From Gordionus sp. m RMFG-2023 (taxonomy: Eukaryota > Nematomorpha > Gordioida > Chordodea > Parachordodidae): 64,000 nucleotides of DNA. The notes beneath the pieces were generated by a model, which saw only the letters and a list, made by a program, of their open reading frames with translations, did no database searches and had not been told where the DNA came from. The stretch is from the NCBI RefSeq assembly GCF_954871325.1, contig NC_088778.1, forward strand, positions 4,249,743 through 4,313,742, in the 5' to 3' direction. Position 1 is the stretch's first letter; each line of letters starts with the position of its first letter. The translations under genes and the position numbers were made by a program. Below, piece after piece: positions 26,765-39,885 of the stretch.

Positions 26765-27760
26765 AATCTAACGGAAAATTTACAAATTACTCATATTAAT
26801 GGGTAGTAAAATAACCAATGCAGCTGTTATCAACCTCAATGCTGCACTCCACTTGACTGCATCTAGTTTTAAATCCAACTACAAACAATCCACCTCTACC
26901 AAGAAAATGGTTTTAAAAGACCTCTGTCCAGAATTCCACAACCAAGCGATAAAAGGAATCGTTTTATTAGACCAGCCAACAACTTTCTCGATAGTTTAAA
27001 CCAACTAGCGGAAAATATAGGAATTAAAACCAGGGATACCAATCTATGTTCATCTCTATTTTTTATAGAGGGATGGAACTCCCAAAGTGATTTCCGACTT
27101 CTCCAATATCTCTAGGAATTTCATAAAGTATTCTTTTCGTTTAAAAATGATCACAATGATAGCCTCGTTGATAGCTACCCCTATACAAGCCATTAAAATT
27201 GATTGACCTAAAATCAGCTTTCAATTCTATTCCATTAGCATAAAGCCGTCATCGATTCTTCTGATTCGCCATGACACAATTGTTACAGATATAAAATCCA
27301 ATCAATTTCCTTTCCCTACAAAACGTAGTACCTTCATATTATAGTACCATGTTACATCCATAGGAGATGTCACTCATCGATTACCTTAAAGCATACCGTA
27401 AGTCTGTCGAAGTCATAAAAGAACTTGTGTGACTCTTTCCCATTTCATTTCCCATCAACAATATTATCCATGTGGATGCCTCACAAGCATATCTGTATCG
27501 CAGAATGGGTGGCAAACATTTTCACGCCGTATTACCTGATATAGATTTTGAGGGACTCATAGCCATTGATCAAGCTCTACCAGAGGCAAAAGCAACCCCA
27601 TCACTCTATCTTATTGACAAATCGATCTATCTGGGCATGGGTAAATACCAATAAGCTGACAAATTTAATCCCGACGATAAGTCCCTAGACCTTTCAGGAG
27701 ATATGCTAGTATCTCAATCAATCCCAAACGTTCAACTAACACACCGTGGAACACCATAAT
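26765..27760 (+). pseudogene. Unclassified mobile-element relic, left inverted copy
   Basis: Forward frames include ITNAAVINLNAALHLTASSF at 26800-26860, then IVLLDQPTTFSIV before a stop, and later DASQAYLYRRMGGKHFHAV, ALPEAKATPSLYLIDKSIYL and SGDMLVSQSIPNVQLTHRG near 27720. The layout (an alpha-helical first part, a degenerate middle, a later acidic-residue-rich part) suggests gag/pol or transposase remains. I do not recognise the family; a YR/DIRS-like retroelement is one guess. The reverse-complement copy lies at 29940-30750. Confidence 0.5.
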
Positions 27761-27953
27761 GAGACACCTACTTTAGAACACAAAATTTTCTTTGATTAAC
27801 CTATGTTTTATACATACATATGTATATTATAAATAATTTCTCTTCTTAATATATATTCTATCATATTTTAAGACCGCACTCTAGTTTGGAAATTTATCAA
27901 GGTAATTGAGATATTCAGAAGGAAGGTCTAATGCCTATAAAATAAGGTATATG

Positions 27954-29652
27954 CAGGGGCGTACGCAGGAATTTGATCTGGGGGTGTTAATAAATTTTTT
28001 TAGGTAATATTTTTGTTTTTTAAAAATATCAAGCATAAATTTATTAGGACAATAACTATTTCTAATACACAATTTTAAATTAATGTGAATTATAAAAAAA
28101 TCATAAATGCCAAAATATAAATTTGAATTTTTTGAACCTTTACACAAAAAGTTTGTTAGGAATAATTGCATTTTGTAGGAATAATTGCATTTTGTATGTT
28201 ATATATTTACTAAAATCCAATCTTCGTTGTGATTGAGCTAATTTCAATTATCTCATCCTTGCTTGTCGTCAAATGCCTATGAATATTCAAAAGATCCACA
28301 CCTTTCAATCTACTTTCAGATGTTGTACTTCTTGGTATGTTTGTCAGAGACCTGCAGGCCAGGCTCCCGGGCTGGACAGTATTTTAATTTTTTTAAATAT
28401 ACCCGGGCCGGGCCCGAAATTTTTTTAAAAAAAGACCCAAGCTGAGCCTGAATTATTTTTAAAAAAAACACCCAATCCGTGCTGTATTTTTTAAAACAGC
28501 CTATATTTGAAATCGTTATTATTAGCTATAAAAATCAAAAATAAATATAATTTATTTTAAAAAAAGCCGGGCCGGGCCTGAATTTTTTTTAAAAAAAGCC
28601 GAGTCGGGCCTAAAAAATTTTAAAAAAAATCCGGGCCGTGTTCTGCAAACGGTACTTCTGCAGGCCTCTGTTATTCTTCAAAAGAAAATGTTCTCTCAAT
28701 ACATTGGGAATTTAATCTAAAATGTGTTTGAAATAATGCAGAGCATCCATAGCATTTTTTGGGACTATATCAATCATAGTTAATCTTATAAACATAGTTA
28801 TTCAGCTAGTAAGGCATCATAAGATACTTTAACATCTTCATAATAAAAATCTAACAAATATTTTTTTTCTATCACCATCTGAAAAAGGTTGCGAAGGCTT
28901 TTGTGGAAGTAATATTTGCAGATTAGTAAGTGTTGCATGATGAATTAAAAATTCATTTATTTGGGTTATAAATGTATCTGTATTTAAGATATACTCTTCT
29001 ACTGATCCTATATTAATGGTTTAACGATTTGCCTTGCTACAAGTCGAGGGAGACAACTATTAAACACGTATAGCTCTGCTTTTGACTCAACAATAAAATA
29101 TAAAATATGAAATTCTTCATCAACATTAGCCCTAATTTCCTTGAGATCTGATAAAATGCTCTCCGCTATTCTCATCTTCTTAATCAAGTCAATGTCATAT
29201 TTTTGAAAAGTAATACTTAAAATAGTTGTATAATTAAATAATACATTCTAATGAGAAATAAAATTTAGAATAAGCATTAGAATCCAATAATTTTTTGCTT
29301 CTGAGGAAATATTTCTTTCAGGCCACTGTGATATTTCAGTAATAGCAAATAATTGGCTCTTCTAACTCCTTAAAAGCTGTTACTGCTTGATGGCAGAGAC
29401 TCCATCTCGTAATTTGAAAATAATAAATAAATATTACGCCGGAAAACTTGAAATCGAAATTAATTGATAAAATAACTTAGTAGATAAATGTGATAATAAA
29501 TGTAATTAAATATATATTTAATATAAGATACGAATAAATAAATATAAATTAATTTTTAAAAATATATCCGGCATTTGCATATTTTGACTTTTTTGGGGGG
29601 GGGGGGGGGATTTGTCCCCTGTTCCCCCTCCCCCTCGCTGCGTACGCCAATG
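27954..29652 (-). mobile_element. Degenerate hAT element, copy B
   Basis: Ends CAGGGGCGTACGCAGG and, reversed, CATTGGCGTACGCAGC, flanked by GGTATATG at 27946-27953 and 29653-29660. It is the inverse-orientation relative of copy A (17690-19773), with the same decayed transposase reading on the minus strand and the same nested insert (28345-28670). Different target duplications show that copies A and B landed separately. Confidence 0.92.
28345..28670 (-). mobile_element. Nested CCGG-rich MITE inside hAT copy B
   Basis: Begins CAGAGACCTGCAGG and ends CTGCAGGCCTCTG, at the same point of the transposase as in copy A. Internal motifs such as CCGGGCCGGGCCCG cluster toward the ends. Confidence 0.8.
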
Positions 29653-29939
29653 GGTATATGGTAATTACACCTTCCATTTCCGAATAATATACGTTATATT
29701 AAATTTAACTTCCACTTTACCTCAAAATTTCCTACCGACGACTTCCAATTGGTCTACTATTATTTTAAATATATCGCTTAAATCATATCTTAATCAACTT
29801 TATCGTTTATCTTGCAAATTATTTTTCTTACTACTCGTGATTAAAACATTAAATGAAGGATCGTGGTAGCTATATAGTCCTAGAGATCCACAGGTCTTTC
29901 CGTTGATTTGCCTTATTGGATACCTTTATCCATTTTAGA

Positions 29940-30750
29940 GCTTGAGCGATAGTTAGAGTCCCTCAATATCGATATTAGTTAATTTGGCGTGAGCTTGTTT
30001 GCCATCCATTCTGCGATACCGATATGCTTGTGAGGCATCCACATGGATAATATTGTTGATGGGAAATGAAATGGGAAAGAGTCACATAAGTTCTTTTATG
30101 ACTTCGACAGACTTACGGTATGCTTTAAGGTAATCGATGAGTGACATCTCCTATGGATGTAACATGGTACTATAATATGAAGGTACTACGTTTTGTAGGG
30201 AAAGGAAATTGATTGGATTTTATATCTGTAACAATTGTACCATGGCGAATCAGAAGAATCGAAGTCGGCTTTATGCTAATGGAATAGAATTGAAAGCTGA
30301 TTTTAGGTCAATCAATTTTAATGGCTTGTATAGGGGTAGCTATCAACGAGGCTATCATTGTGATCATTTTTAAACGAAAAGAATACTTTATGAAATTCCT
30401 AGAGATATTGGAGAAGTCGGAAATCACTTTGGGAGTTCCATCCCTCTATAAAAAATAGAGATGAACATAGATTGGTATCCCTGGTTTTAATTCCTATATT
30501 TTCCGCTAGTTGGTTTAAACTATCGAGAAAGTTGTTAGCTGGTCTAATAAAACGATTCCTTTTATCGCTTGGTTGTGGAATTCTGGACAGAGGTCTTTTA
30601 AAACCATTTTCTTGGTAGAGGTGGATTGTTTGTAGTTGGATTTAAAACTAGATGCAGTCAAGTGGAGTGCAGCATTGAGGTTGATAACAGCTGCATCGGT
30701 TATTTCAGTACCCATTTATCTAAGTAATTTGTGAATTTCCTTAAATATCC
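29940..30750 (-). pseudogene. Unclassified mobile-element relic, right inverted copy
   Basis: Reverse-complement copy of 26765 to about 27560. The frame at 30715-30515 differs from its partner at a handful of residues (TEITDA versus SKITNA; QLTTF versus QPTTF). The pair brackets hAT copy B. The two copies part after the sequence coding ALxxAxA, about 29945. Confidence 0.5.
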
Positions 30751-31389
30751 ATAAAACCAGAGCTCCCGTTAGTCAGCATTGCTGTTCGCTCCCCACCGCG
30801 CGAAGGTGGGAGTTGGATTTTAGGGGAGCAAAGAATGAAAAGAGAAAGATTAATAGAAGTAGGAAACTAAAATTAAAAAGATTTATGAGTATCAATTTAT
30901 TTGGCATCAAAAAATTCAATTATATGCAAGCTTGCACTGTAATTCAAACAACCCTTCCTCTTAATAATGATAAGGATAGATTTTGACATGTACCTTGGTC
31001 CTTATAGCTTGGGTGTTAGCGCTTTATTATATAATGTAAAAACCATCGATATATTTGTGGAGTAATATTGTCATAAAGTAATTCGTGTATAATAACTAAA
31101 TTACAATATTCAAAAAGCTACGTCAAAAGCAAAATAATTTATTAGACCGAAAATATATATAGATAATTAAGATAGTGGGTGGACTTTAAAATTTGGAATC
31201 CCAAATATAATGGTTTCAAGTTATTATTTAAGTTAAAAAATTTATAAATGTTAAATTAAAAGTAGCACATTTTAATGCGAATTTTAAATGAATTTTAACC
31301 TATAGGTTATTAGGTTAAATATCGAGGTAAAATATTTTTAAAGAATATTTCCTCCCTCACTTAAACCATTAAAAATATTATTCAACCCA
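30751..31389. other. Mostly unremarkable stretch with a small GC hairpin
   Basis: A GC-rich possible hairpin lies at 30790-30815 (CTCCCCACC facing GGTGGGAG). It is too short to assign to an RNA family. The rest is AT-rich. Confidence 0.4.
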
Positions 31390-31950
31390 TATTAAAACAT
31401 TTAAAAATTGATCGTCCATCTAAGCTCAAGGACACTAAGGTTTCATCTTTGAAGTTACAATCAATAAATTAGCTTCAATTACCATGCTATACTAAAAAAT
31501 AAATGATCTACAAACTCTATATTATTCTAAAATAAATCAACTTTAACCTCGTAATTATAACTAAATTGGATTTTATCCTAGAATTCAGTTTTGAGGTTAT
31601 TTTTTAAAAAAATAACGACTATATCCTCGATATTAAATTTAAAAACATGGGCTACAATTTATATGTTAAACTTTATTTTAAAATAAAAATAGTTTCCAAT
31701 TTCTATGTTTAACTTTATAAAAATAAGCCTTAAATGTGTTGCCAAAGTTTATTGAGCATAAAATCTAGAGAAGAACTCTATCAGAAAAGTTGGTATCAGC
31801 TTCGACAGAAAACTCAAAAATGGTTACAACTTCTGTGTTAAACTAAGAAGAAAAACAATCAATCTCGAAGTTAAACTTAAAACGGGATTCAACTATGGGT
31901 TGAACTATCCAAATATTGGGTTAAACCTCTTGTTTAAATAAAAAAAATAT
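31390..31950. repeat. Decayed minisatellite, block 2
   Basis: Same degenerate unit as block 1: AGTTAAACTTAAAACGGGAT, GGGTTGAACTATCC, and TTACAACTTCTGTGTTAAAC. A fragment with TTCAATCTAGAGGTTAAACT recurs at 34056-34110. Confidence 0.5.
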
Positions 31951-32649
31951 ATAAATATTTATGTTGTATAATATGAAGATGATATTAATACCTTTAAGGG
32001 TATTCATTTGAATAACACCAATAAAAATATTAATAAATAAAATTAATTACTTATCCAATGATTATACCTATTTATGTTAAATAGAAACTAAATATTCATT
32101 CGAAAATTGGGAAGGTAATAGTAGATATCCTCATCGTTCACATTGCCAATATTTAAAAACATCAAATTTATTTATCACTTTGATCATGATATGAATATAC
32201 ATTACATTTATTTATTAAATTTAGATTATTGTTAAGATTTCTGAAATACGCATGTTGCATAATATCTCGAAGATTAGAAAATTAAAACGTAGCAAGAGCA
32301 TCATATGTTTCAATTATGTTTCTTCTAAAACCTAACACATTCGAATAATTAATAGAATTATATATTTCTCCAAAATGTATGATTTTATAATTGTCTCATA
32401 CCAGTTTGGTATTAAGATAGGAACTCGTAATATTTCTTAAAAATTAATAAGAGTTTAGAACTATGAATATATATGAGGTGCTTAGCCAATGAGAAATGCT
32501 TTTCTTTATTGTAACATCAACTTTAGAAAACTACATCATCATTAAACCTATCTGTTTATCAAAGTTAGGTACGTCATTACTCTCAGTATTTTTATTAGAA
32601 AATGGTTGATAAACTAATTTGGATATTTAAAATGGGACGAGAGAGGGGA

Positions 32650-33290
32650 AAGGGGTTAATAGCCAAATTAGGGGTAGTATTTATATTTCAAAATTTTTAT
32701 TTGTATGTTTACCTTAAAAATAAAATTCTATAAACTCATTTAGATTCGGTTTTTATAAATGTTTTGTTAATCAAGAGTGCTAGGGGTCAATTGTTCATTG
32801 ATAGTAATAATGGCTATTCTCGTAAATATATTTGAACAGGTTAAATGTGTTACCAGTAATATTTGTAGGTTATAACCCAAGTATAATAGAGATGAAAGAT
32901 TTCTTCAAGTTCGTGGGATAGTTGTGAGGTCATCAGGTCCAAGTTAAGCCTAAAGATATAGCTCATAACTGACAGAAATGTTTGGACATTTATCTACCAA
33001 ATCTCGATGCTTTCATGATATTATTTTAGTTAAAAATATTATCTAACCGTTTACTAAAATCGATCTAAATCAGGCTTTTTAACAAAACTAGGTCTAAGGG
33101 GCTATCAACTCATAAATTTTGTGATAATCTAATAATTATTTGAGAAGGGACAAAAAAAATGTTTTTCTGAAGTATATAAATAAAACTTGTATCCTACGAA
33201 ACATTGTTCTATTACATGCCTATCAGCAGGTTATTATTACGAGAATTTTGGCTGAATATTAATAAATTGTTTAATAGAAGGGAAAAGGGT
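32650..33290 (+). repeat. Dispersed repeat, second copy, with a MITE insert
   Basis: Matches 24190-24710. A degenerate copy of the GTTGTTAAA MITE (about 32955-33095) interrupts it. A related MITE fragment with the same core (CAGAAATGTTTGGACAT) is seen at 48590-48700. Confidence 0.55.
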
Positions 33291-34999
33291 GTGCGCTAAA
33301 GATTAACAAAATATAAACCAATCATTATCAATGTGATTGTATTTATGTTATTATTTTAGAACCATATCTTCGATAAGATAGCAAATCTATTAGAACATGT
33401 ATCGATAATATCTAATTATAATTTGAAAGATTATTATCAAAGACTTTAATATAAAAGAAAAACTTTGTACTGAATATTGGATATGTTAGCGTTAATGTGT
33501 AATTTTGACAACTTTAAAAATTATTTTTTGAGCTCGTTTTAATAAACTTAAAATTCGGATTTTACCAGAAATATAATCTATCATGTTTAGAATTGCCTAT
33601 CTTATGATTTGTAGACCATATTGCTATTAACCTTTTAGCCAATAATTTATATAAAAAATATATGGAAAATCGAATATAAATTATATTAAGTTTAAAAGTT
33701 TATGAAAAAATTGTCTGAAATCCATAAGGTAGATATTCCAAACATGACGGAATGCACTTCCTGTGATTTTTACATTTTTTAAAAACGCGCTCAGTTGAAA
33801 AAGTAGCAGATTGCGGGAAAAAACACATTGACGCTATCTGATAAAAACTATATATTAATCTAATATCTTTATAACCGATAATTTTAATGTTTAAGAAACT
33901 AAATTTATATTAAAAGTAATATTTGTTAAGGTATTGATTTGAATATAAAGTAATTTTTGAACCTTTTTAACGTATTTGCATTTTTTTGAAATTTTAGCCT
34001 GAGGAAGGTGTTCCAACTTCTAAATACTCCCGATCCCCTCTCTTGATACACCACTGCTCCAACTTAAACTCAAAGGGTGGCTTCAATCTAGAGGTTAAAC
34101 TATCCAAAAATAGACATATTATTATGTTATAAAAAATATTTTTTTAATAAATAAAACCCCGCTCTGCTCATTTCACCAGAAAAATATTTTAGATTCACCT
34201 GCCCTTTAGATTGAATATTAGTAAAAGACACTTTGATTATATAAATTATTTCCTTTTCTAACGAATACGTCTTATTATGTTGATAATGAATTATTTAATC
34301 CGCCAAATATTTGCTAAAATTAATCACCAATATTCAAGATACTTATTTAGTATTGATGAGAGTCATTGAAAGTATCGATATTAGTTATTTAAACGTGCAT
34401 AGAGCATCTCTAATTCCAGATATATCTTCTAAGGGCAAATAAATACCTTGATATCCAAATAAATTATTAATAATTTATGAAGCATTTTATATAAATTATA
34501 AATATTAGCTTGAATCATTTACGTATGTATTTAATATTTAAACTACATCATTATCATTTTGAGCATCATGATGATTACATTTATCAAGAATATCAAAATG
34601 AAATATTGCAATTATTTAGGATGTATATTAATTATATTTTATTTGTGTAATTATTTTTGGGGCATTATTTTGCAATGAAGATAAAGGCGACCTAATATTT
34701 GAAAGCGGCGGTTTCGCATTCATATTCGGCTAGTTTATCAAATAATCTCAATGCTAAATTTATTTTCATAGAATTTTAATAATTGAAATAATAGTTTGCG
34801 AAACACCTTTATGATTTATGTTTTTTTTAGCCTAATCAAAATCAAATTTTTACACCAGCATCAAAAATTTCATACTCATATTTTGATAATTCCTACACAG
34901 TTAAGTAACAAATTGTAACGAATAGGTAATCATCATTGCATTACGTTGACTTTAAGACAGTGTTTAAAAAAAGCTAGATTAGGGTCCATTTTCCAAAAC
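33291..34999. other. AT-rich stretch, nothing else recognised
   Basis: Apart from the minisatellite fragment at 34056-34110, no exon, hairpin or repeat stands out on either strand. Confidence 0.45.
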
Positions 35000-35400
35000 G
35001 GCCCGATTAAGATTTTAGCTTAAATAATAGTATGTAAACATCGCGATTTAACAAATATAATGTCCTATTTCTGCCAGCTATGAGAAAAATCTACCTATTT
35101 TAACAACACTAAAACAAATATAGTATTATTAAACTTAATTTATATATTTATAATTATTGTCACCAGTTTCAGCCAATAATTTTTAGGTGCTTATTTATTT
35201 CTCCGCTTACGATATTGTCAGTAATGTTGTTTAATATTTTAGCCAGAAAAATATTGTCTAAGTGTCGAGATTTCTTTAATAGATGTTCAAACAAACCTTT
35301 GTTCCACCTATGGACAGTAATTATATATCAAAATTTCTATTTGTCATGTCATGACCTTAAAAAAAAGAAATTATTTAACTTTTAAATTGATACAAAAACA
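35000..35400 (+). repeat. Dispersed repeat, third copy
   Basis: Matches 23815-24250, including a truncated GTTGTTAAA MITE at 35220-35325. Confidence 0.6.
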
Positions 35401-35789
35401 AATGAATATTTCAATACACACGTCAAGTTTTCATGTCTCTAAGGTAACAATCGGCCATAATGAATATTAATATATTTGCTAGTACCCTTTTTTATACGGT
35501 TTATATTTATCCTCCATACAACATATCATCGCTTTCTTGATTTGGTGTGATAGCTCACACCACTGAGTCCCAAAAGATATCAGGGTTGGAACCACTAGTA
35601 AGGGTTAAATTAGTCAAGATTGTTGGAAAGGGTTATAGAAAAATAATGATAAAGCTCGATAAAAATTCAAATGCATCACGCTATGGGTTTTATTCAAGTT
35701 TCTATTCCAAATTCCTACCACACATATTATTATTACTAATTTATTACCCCCCGATCGTAACTCTATACAAGGTATAAAATTCTGGGTTT

Positions 35790-36220
35790 TGAAGTTTTGT
35801 ATCGAGATGGTTTCGGTTAAAATAGGTTCGGTTCTGGTTGGGGTTCAGATGGGTCTATTAAGTTTTTAAGTAACGATCAAAATTTCTGGAATTTTAATCA
35901 AAAAATTTACTAATAATCATTTAATTTTTTTTAAAAAAAACAAACTATATTTAAATTTTTTTTAAGTGAATATATTTTTTCGAAACAATACTAAAGCCAA
36001 AAAAATATCAATTATTTAAATTTTTATTAAATCGTATACAATCAAAACACCTTACAACATTTTCATAATAAAAAACCGAATCGAACCAAAATTCTTCCGA
36101 AAATGGGTTCTGTTCTCGTTCACAGGGAGCTTTAGAATGAGTTCGGGTTTAGGTTCACGAATACTGCTATCCGAACTTGGGCAATTTGGGTTTGGTACTG
36201 AGCCCGGATAATATATTGAT
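35790..36220. mobile_element. Decayed MITE with GGTTCGG subterminal motifs
   Basis: One end is rich in GGTTCGGTTCTGGTTGGGGT, and the other in motifs such as GAACCGAATCGAACC, GGTTC and CGGGTT. The AT-rich middle has no coding. Termini are not sharp, so the boundaries are approximate. Confidence 0.4.
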
Positions 36221-36654
36221 TAGGTAAAACATATCGGTCGAAATCTTGAGGTTATTTTTATAAGGTATGGCAAATTAATAATATTCATTTATTTTATAAA
36301 TGCTCTGATGTAGAATAGTATATTTTATTAGATAAATGTAAAATAATATATTTAGAAAACTAATTATTATTAATTTTTTTCCATTTTCTAATCATAATGC
36401 TTTAAATTATTCGTTAATGGAACGTTATTTTCGTAAGTAAATAAATTTCTTTCTTTTTGGTTTAAAAATAAAACTATATTTGGGGGCGTAGGGTTGTCCT
36501 AAATTGTAAAAAAATGTTGGAATTTATTTAGTTATCTTTCAAATTACACTTTAACTTAATACAGCTATTTAGATCCTTATATTTTAACATTATTGATTTA
36601 TTTGTAAGCTATATTTAAAAATTAAAAATATATTATAATAGTAATTATATGCTG

Positions 36655-36975
36655 TATTTATAGTTTAACGCGTTATCTTAAAGCGCTGCGTTTTTTTAAC
36701 CGGATCGTAATCACAGCTGATTCCTCATGACGTTACTAACAAAGTAAAACTGAGCGTTAAGTTTTATATAATCCTTTTAATCGAATTCGCTATTATTTCT
36801 ATAATGGTATCGCATATTTTTTTGTATCTACGCATCGAAACATATGTTTTATTAAATTTTATCATAGCGTTATCATCGTAATGCTCCGTATTTATAAATT
36901 ATTACCTATAGGCTAGATTTTGTAAATAACGCAACACTTGAACATAACGCGTTTACTATAAATGCGCCCTTATAC
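36655..36975. mobile_element. MITE with GTTTAACGCGTTA terminal repeats, copy 1
   Basis: Left end TTTATAGTTTAACGCGTTAT mirrors right end AACGCGTTTACTATAAAT. A second copy lies at 49548-49760. Confidence 0.6.
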
Positions 36976-37289
36976 AGGTTATCGTTTCGAGCGATGATCA
37001 ACGCATGGCGTATCCGTATTATTTACCGTAATACTAAATCATCCTCCCTCAGCGATATTTAATACAAAATCAAAGTTAAAAAAAAGGTATCTCGGGTAGG
37101 GAAAATTTATTAATTTTTTTAAAATGTATTTTTAATTTTTTAAAAAGAAGAGTACCCCTCCCTTCCACTCTAGGTTAATTATCAAATTTCTAATTTAGTA
37201 AATTAACAAAAAAAATGTATTTTTCTTTTTAGTAACCAAGTATAACCGTTATGACGATAAATTTAAAAATAGTAACGGTTAGTGTTGTT

Positions 37290-37450
37290 AATCGATTGGT
37301 TGGGTAAACCCCAGACCATGGTCTAAAAATCAACTAAAACATCCCAGGCTCTGAACCCCGGGTCTGTTCTTAGCGTGCTTAGAGCAGGTCCGAGCAAAAA
37401 ATTGGAACGTAAATTTTATGACCAAGCAAATTAACAACACTAGTTACTGT
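37290..37450. mobile_element. Decayed MITE fragment with GGTCTG motifs
   Basis: Starts GTGTTGTTAATCGATTGG and ends with a near-inverted ATTAACAACACTAG, with GC motifs (CCCCAGACCATGG, CCCCGGGTCTG) inside. Confidence 0.5.
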
Positions 37451-37544
37451 TTTCTACAAATTAGTTAATATTAGTTCCTTAAAATAATTTACTTAAAACA
37501 AAAATTTTTTTAAAATAGATTCGAAGAAAAAATTGGGCTGAATT

Positions 37545-37975
37545 CATAGGGGGATTCAATCCGACACGATTTAACAGCTGATCGATTTTTATGATCTGTT
37601 AATGATCAATTTTTCTTTATTATTAAAATTAAGCTATTAATGATAATAAATCTAAGTATTATATTTTGACAAAGAAAAGTTGATTTGCCTTTCTATTACC
37701 GTAAATTTGTCCACTATTCTGATTGGCCCATTTAATCGTTTGTAAATTAAGATTATTTCTTAAATATTTGGCAAAATAATACTTGGAAATTATCTGATAT
37801 AATTTAATAAATGCATAAATAGAATAATTACTTGCATAAAAAATTTGTATTAATAATAATGTCATCCATTTTAACCGAATGGACGAAAATACGAAATTGA
37901 TCTCATTAAAAGATTTTATAAATTCGCCCAGCTGTTAAATCAAGCAGGATCGGATCCCACAAATAAATCCAGACT
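37545..37975. mobile_element. MITE with GATTTAACAGCTG terminal repeats
   Basis: Left end GGGGGATTCAATCCGACACG followed by ATTTAACAGCTGATCG; right end CAGCTGTTAAATCAAGCAGG followed by ATCGGATCCC. A lone end of the same family occurs at 42240-42315. No coding content. Confidence 0.65.
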
Positions 37976-38849
37976 AATTTATGTTTTGGTCCTTCTCTTA
38001 TAAATGATTCATTTATGTTCAGAAATATGTAATTGTTATTTCTATGTTTAACAGTTTTGAACCCTGACAAAAAAAAGACACAATATATAAATGTCTATTT
38101 TAACTCAAAATGGTCTCTTAACTCAGTGTCCGGAAGGTAATCCATTAGTCATATCTAGTGAGTAATCCTATTTTATAATGGAATCATTTATATAAGAAGT
38201 CATCTGGGGGGGGGGGGTCAGTTAATGACAAGGGAGGTCTTGATTGAGTGGCTCTGTTTTGACGACTGTCTCTAACGTGGCAGAATAGTTTCAACACAGG
38301 CCCTCTTCTCCCTTCTTCCTCTTAAAAAATCCGGGATAATAATAAATAACCTATTAAATAAATTTGTTTACCAAAATATTATTTTTAAAAAACAAAAATT
38401 AAGAATGTTTGTTATAAACTCTCATCTAACTCTTATATGGGCAATTGCAATTGTTGCGAAAAATCGAAAAAAGATGTCAAACAGGTTTTTTTTTTAAAAA
38501 CATGTGATTTCACTTTTTTCACTCTCTTCTTATGGTTCGAAAATAAAAAATGGCGAAATTTTTATATATCGTCGGATTAGTATTAGAGTGTTCTATATGC
38601 ACTTTTCTTCTTCAATAAAGTAAATTCTTAGTTTTACATATATTTTTTTTCATACCATCAATAAAAATAATAATCCTTTATTTGCATCGTTAGATTGTGG
38701 ATCAGCTAATAAAAAGAAATATTTTTTTCAAACAATGGGTATAGATAGAACACTATAATAGTCAACCTACGATATCCATCCAGACCGTAACTTAAAATGT
38801 AGTTTTCTGGACTTATAAAAAAAAAAATTGAAAGAATAATATGTTTAAA
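37976..38849. other. Intergenic stretch, nothing recognised
   Basis: AT-rich with a G homopolymer near 38205-38217. No exon could be supported. Confidence 0.45.
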
Positions 38850-39205
38850 GAAGTTTGAAACCGGTAAATTAGCAACCGGAACAAAACTAAGAAACCGGAA
38901 ACTGTTTTAAAATTTATAGGAACCGGAAATTAGATAAAATTTTTGAAACCTGAAGCCATTCGTAAAAAAAATTTTGCCGGAAACCAAGCAATCGGAGTAA
39001 ATATAGAAACTGGACTTTTAAAATTTATAGGAACCCCATTCCTAAAATTTAAAAACCAGATGGCATTTTTCATAAAATATTTAGAGCAGGGAAACCCAGC
39101 AACTGGAAACTCATCTCCCCTTTTAAAAAAACTCATTTTCATAAAATTTATAAACCGGAAGTCATTTTTTAAAAAAATATTTAGAACCGGAAATTATTTT
39201 TTAGT
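38850..39205. repeat. Degenerate AACCGGAA repeat array
   Basis: About ten irregularly spaced AACCGGAAA-like motifs (for example GGAACCGGAAAT, AAACCGGAAGTCATTTTT) alternate with AAAATTTATA spacers, period roughly 55-60 bp. Open frames on both strands result from this periodicity. Confidence 0.6.
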
Positions 39206-39885
39206 TAAGATCTAAAGTCTGGCATAATTTATTATTATTTTATGTGTTCAGAGGCCAGTGACATAATGATAATATCTATACTAGCGATTTATTCAAATAA
39301 ATATCAGCTAGTGGCATGATATTTTGTTTTCCCCATATAAACAATTTAGCATCAAAATTTATTAAAAACAATTCTATTGAAAGCCAAGTAGCTGATTTGT
39401 ATGTGTCAGCTGATTTATATTCTCAGAAGCTTCAAAATGCATTTTAATGAGTAAATCATTAGTATAGGTGAGTATGTCAATGATTCAGACTTGATCTTAG
39501 TGTGCTTTAAAAGTTATTTTCTAGTTCTTCATTCTTACCATAAATTAGAAATAAAACCTTCAATGAAATCCTTTAAAACACATTTTTATTTCTTCAGAAA
39601 ATGACAATTTTCAATTAGACTAATTTTTTTACAAATTAAATGAAAAAATATTCTCAAAATTCAAAATAATCTTATTTTATTTAAAGATTATCTTCGATTA
39701 AATAAATTAGAGTTATTGTATCATAATAAAAAATATTATCTTATATTCTGTGTAATAAACATCACACATATTTTTATTAGCATGAACTTTGGCTAAGTAG
39801 AGAAAAGAGGCGTCATTTATGATTTGCAAGTTTAATCTTAAAGCAATAATTACTTTTTTTCAAAAATCAAATTGGAACAGCTACC

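Noticed and set aside
30785-30820. Small GC hairpin as a structural RNA
   Set aside because: The stem is short and no conserved RNA motif is visible.
35547-35777. Forward frame MIAHTTESQKISGLEPLV...
   Set aside because: No family resemblance, no supporting exon neighbours, and a hydrophobic end typical of AT-rich random frames.
38930-39215. Overlapping open frames on both strands
   Set aside because: Both follow the degenerate AACCGGAA repeat periodicity; no splice sites or domain.
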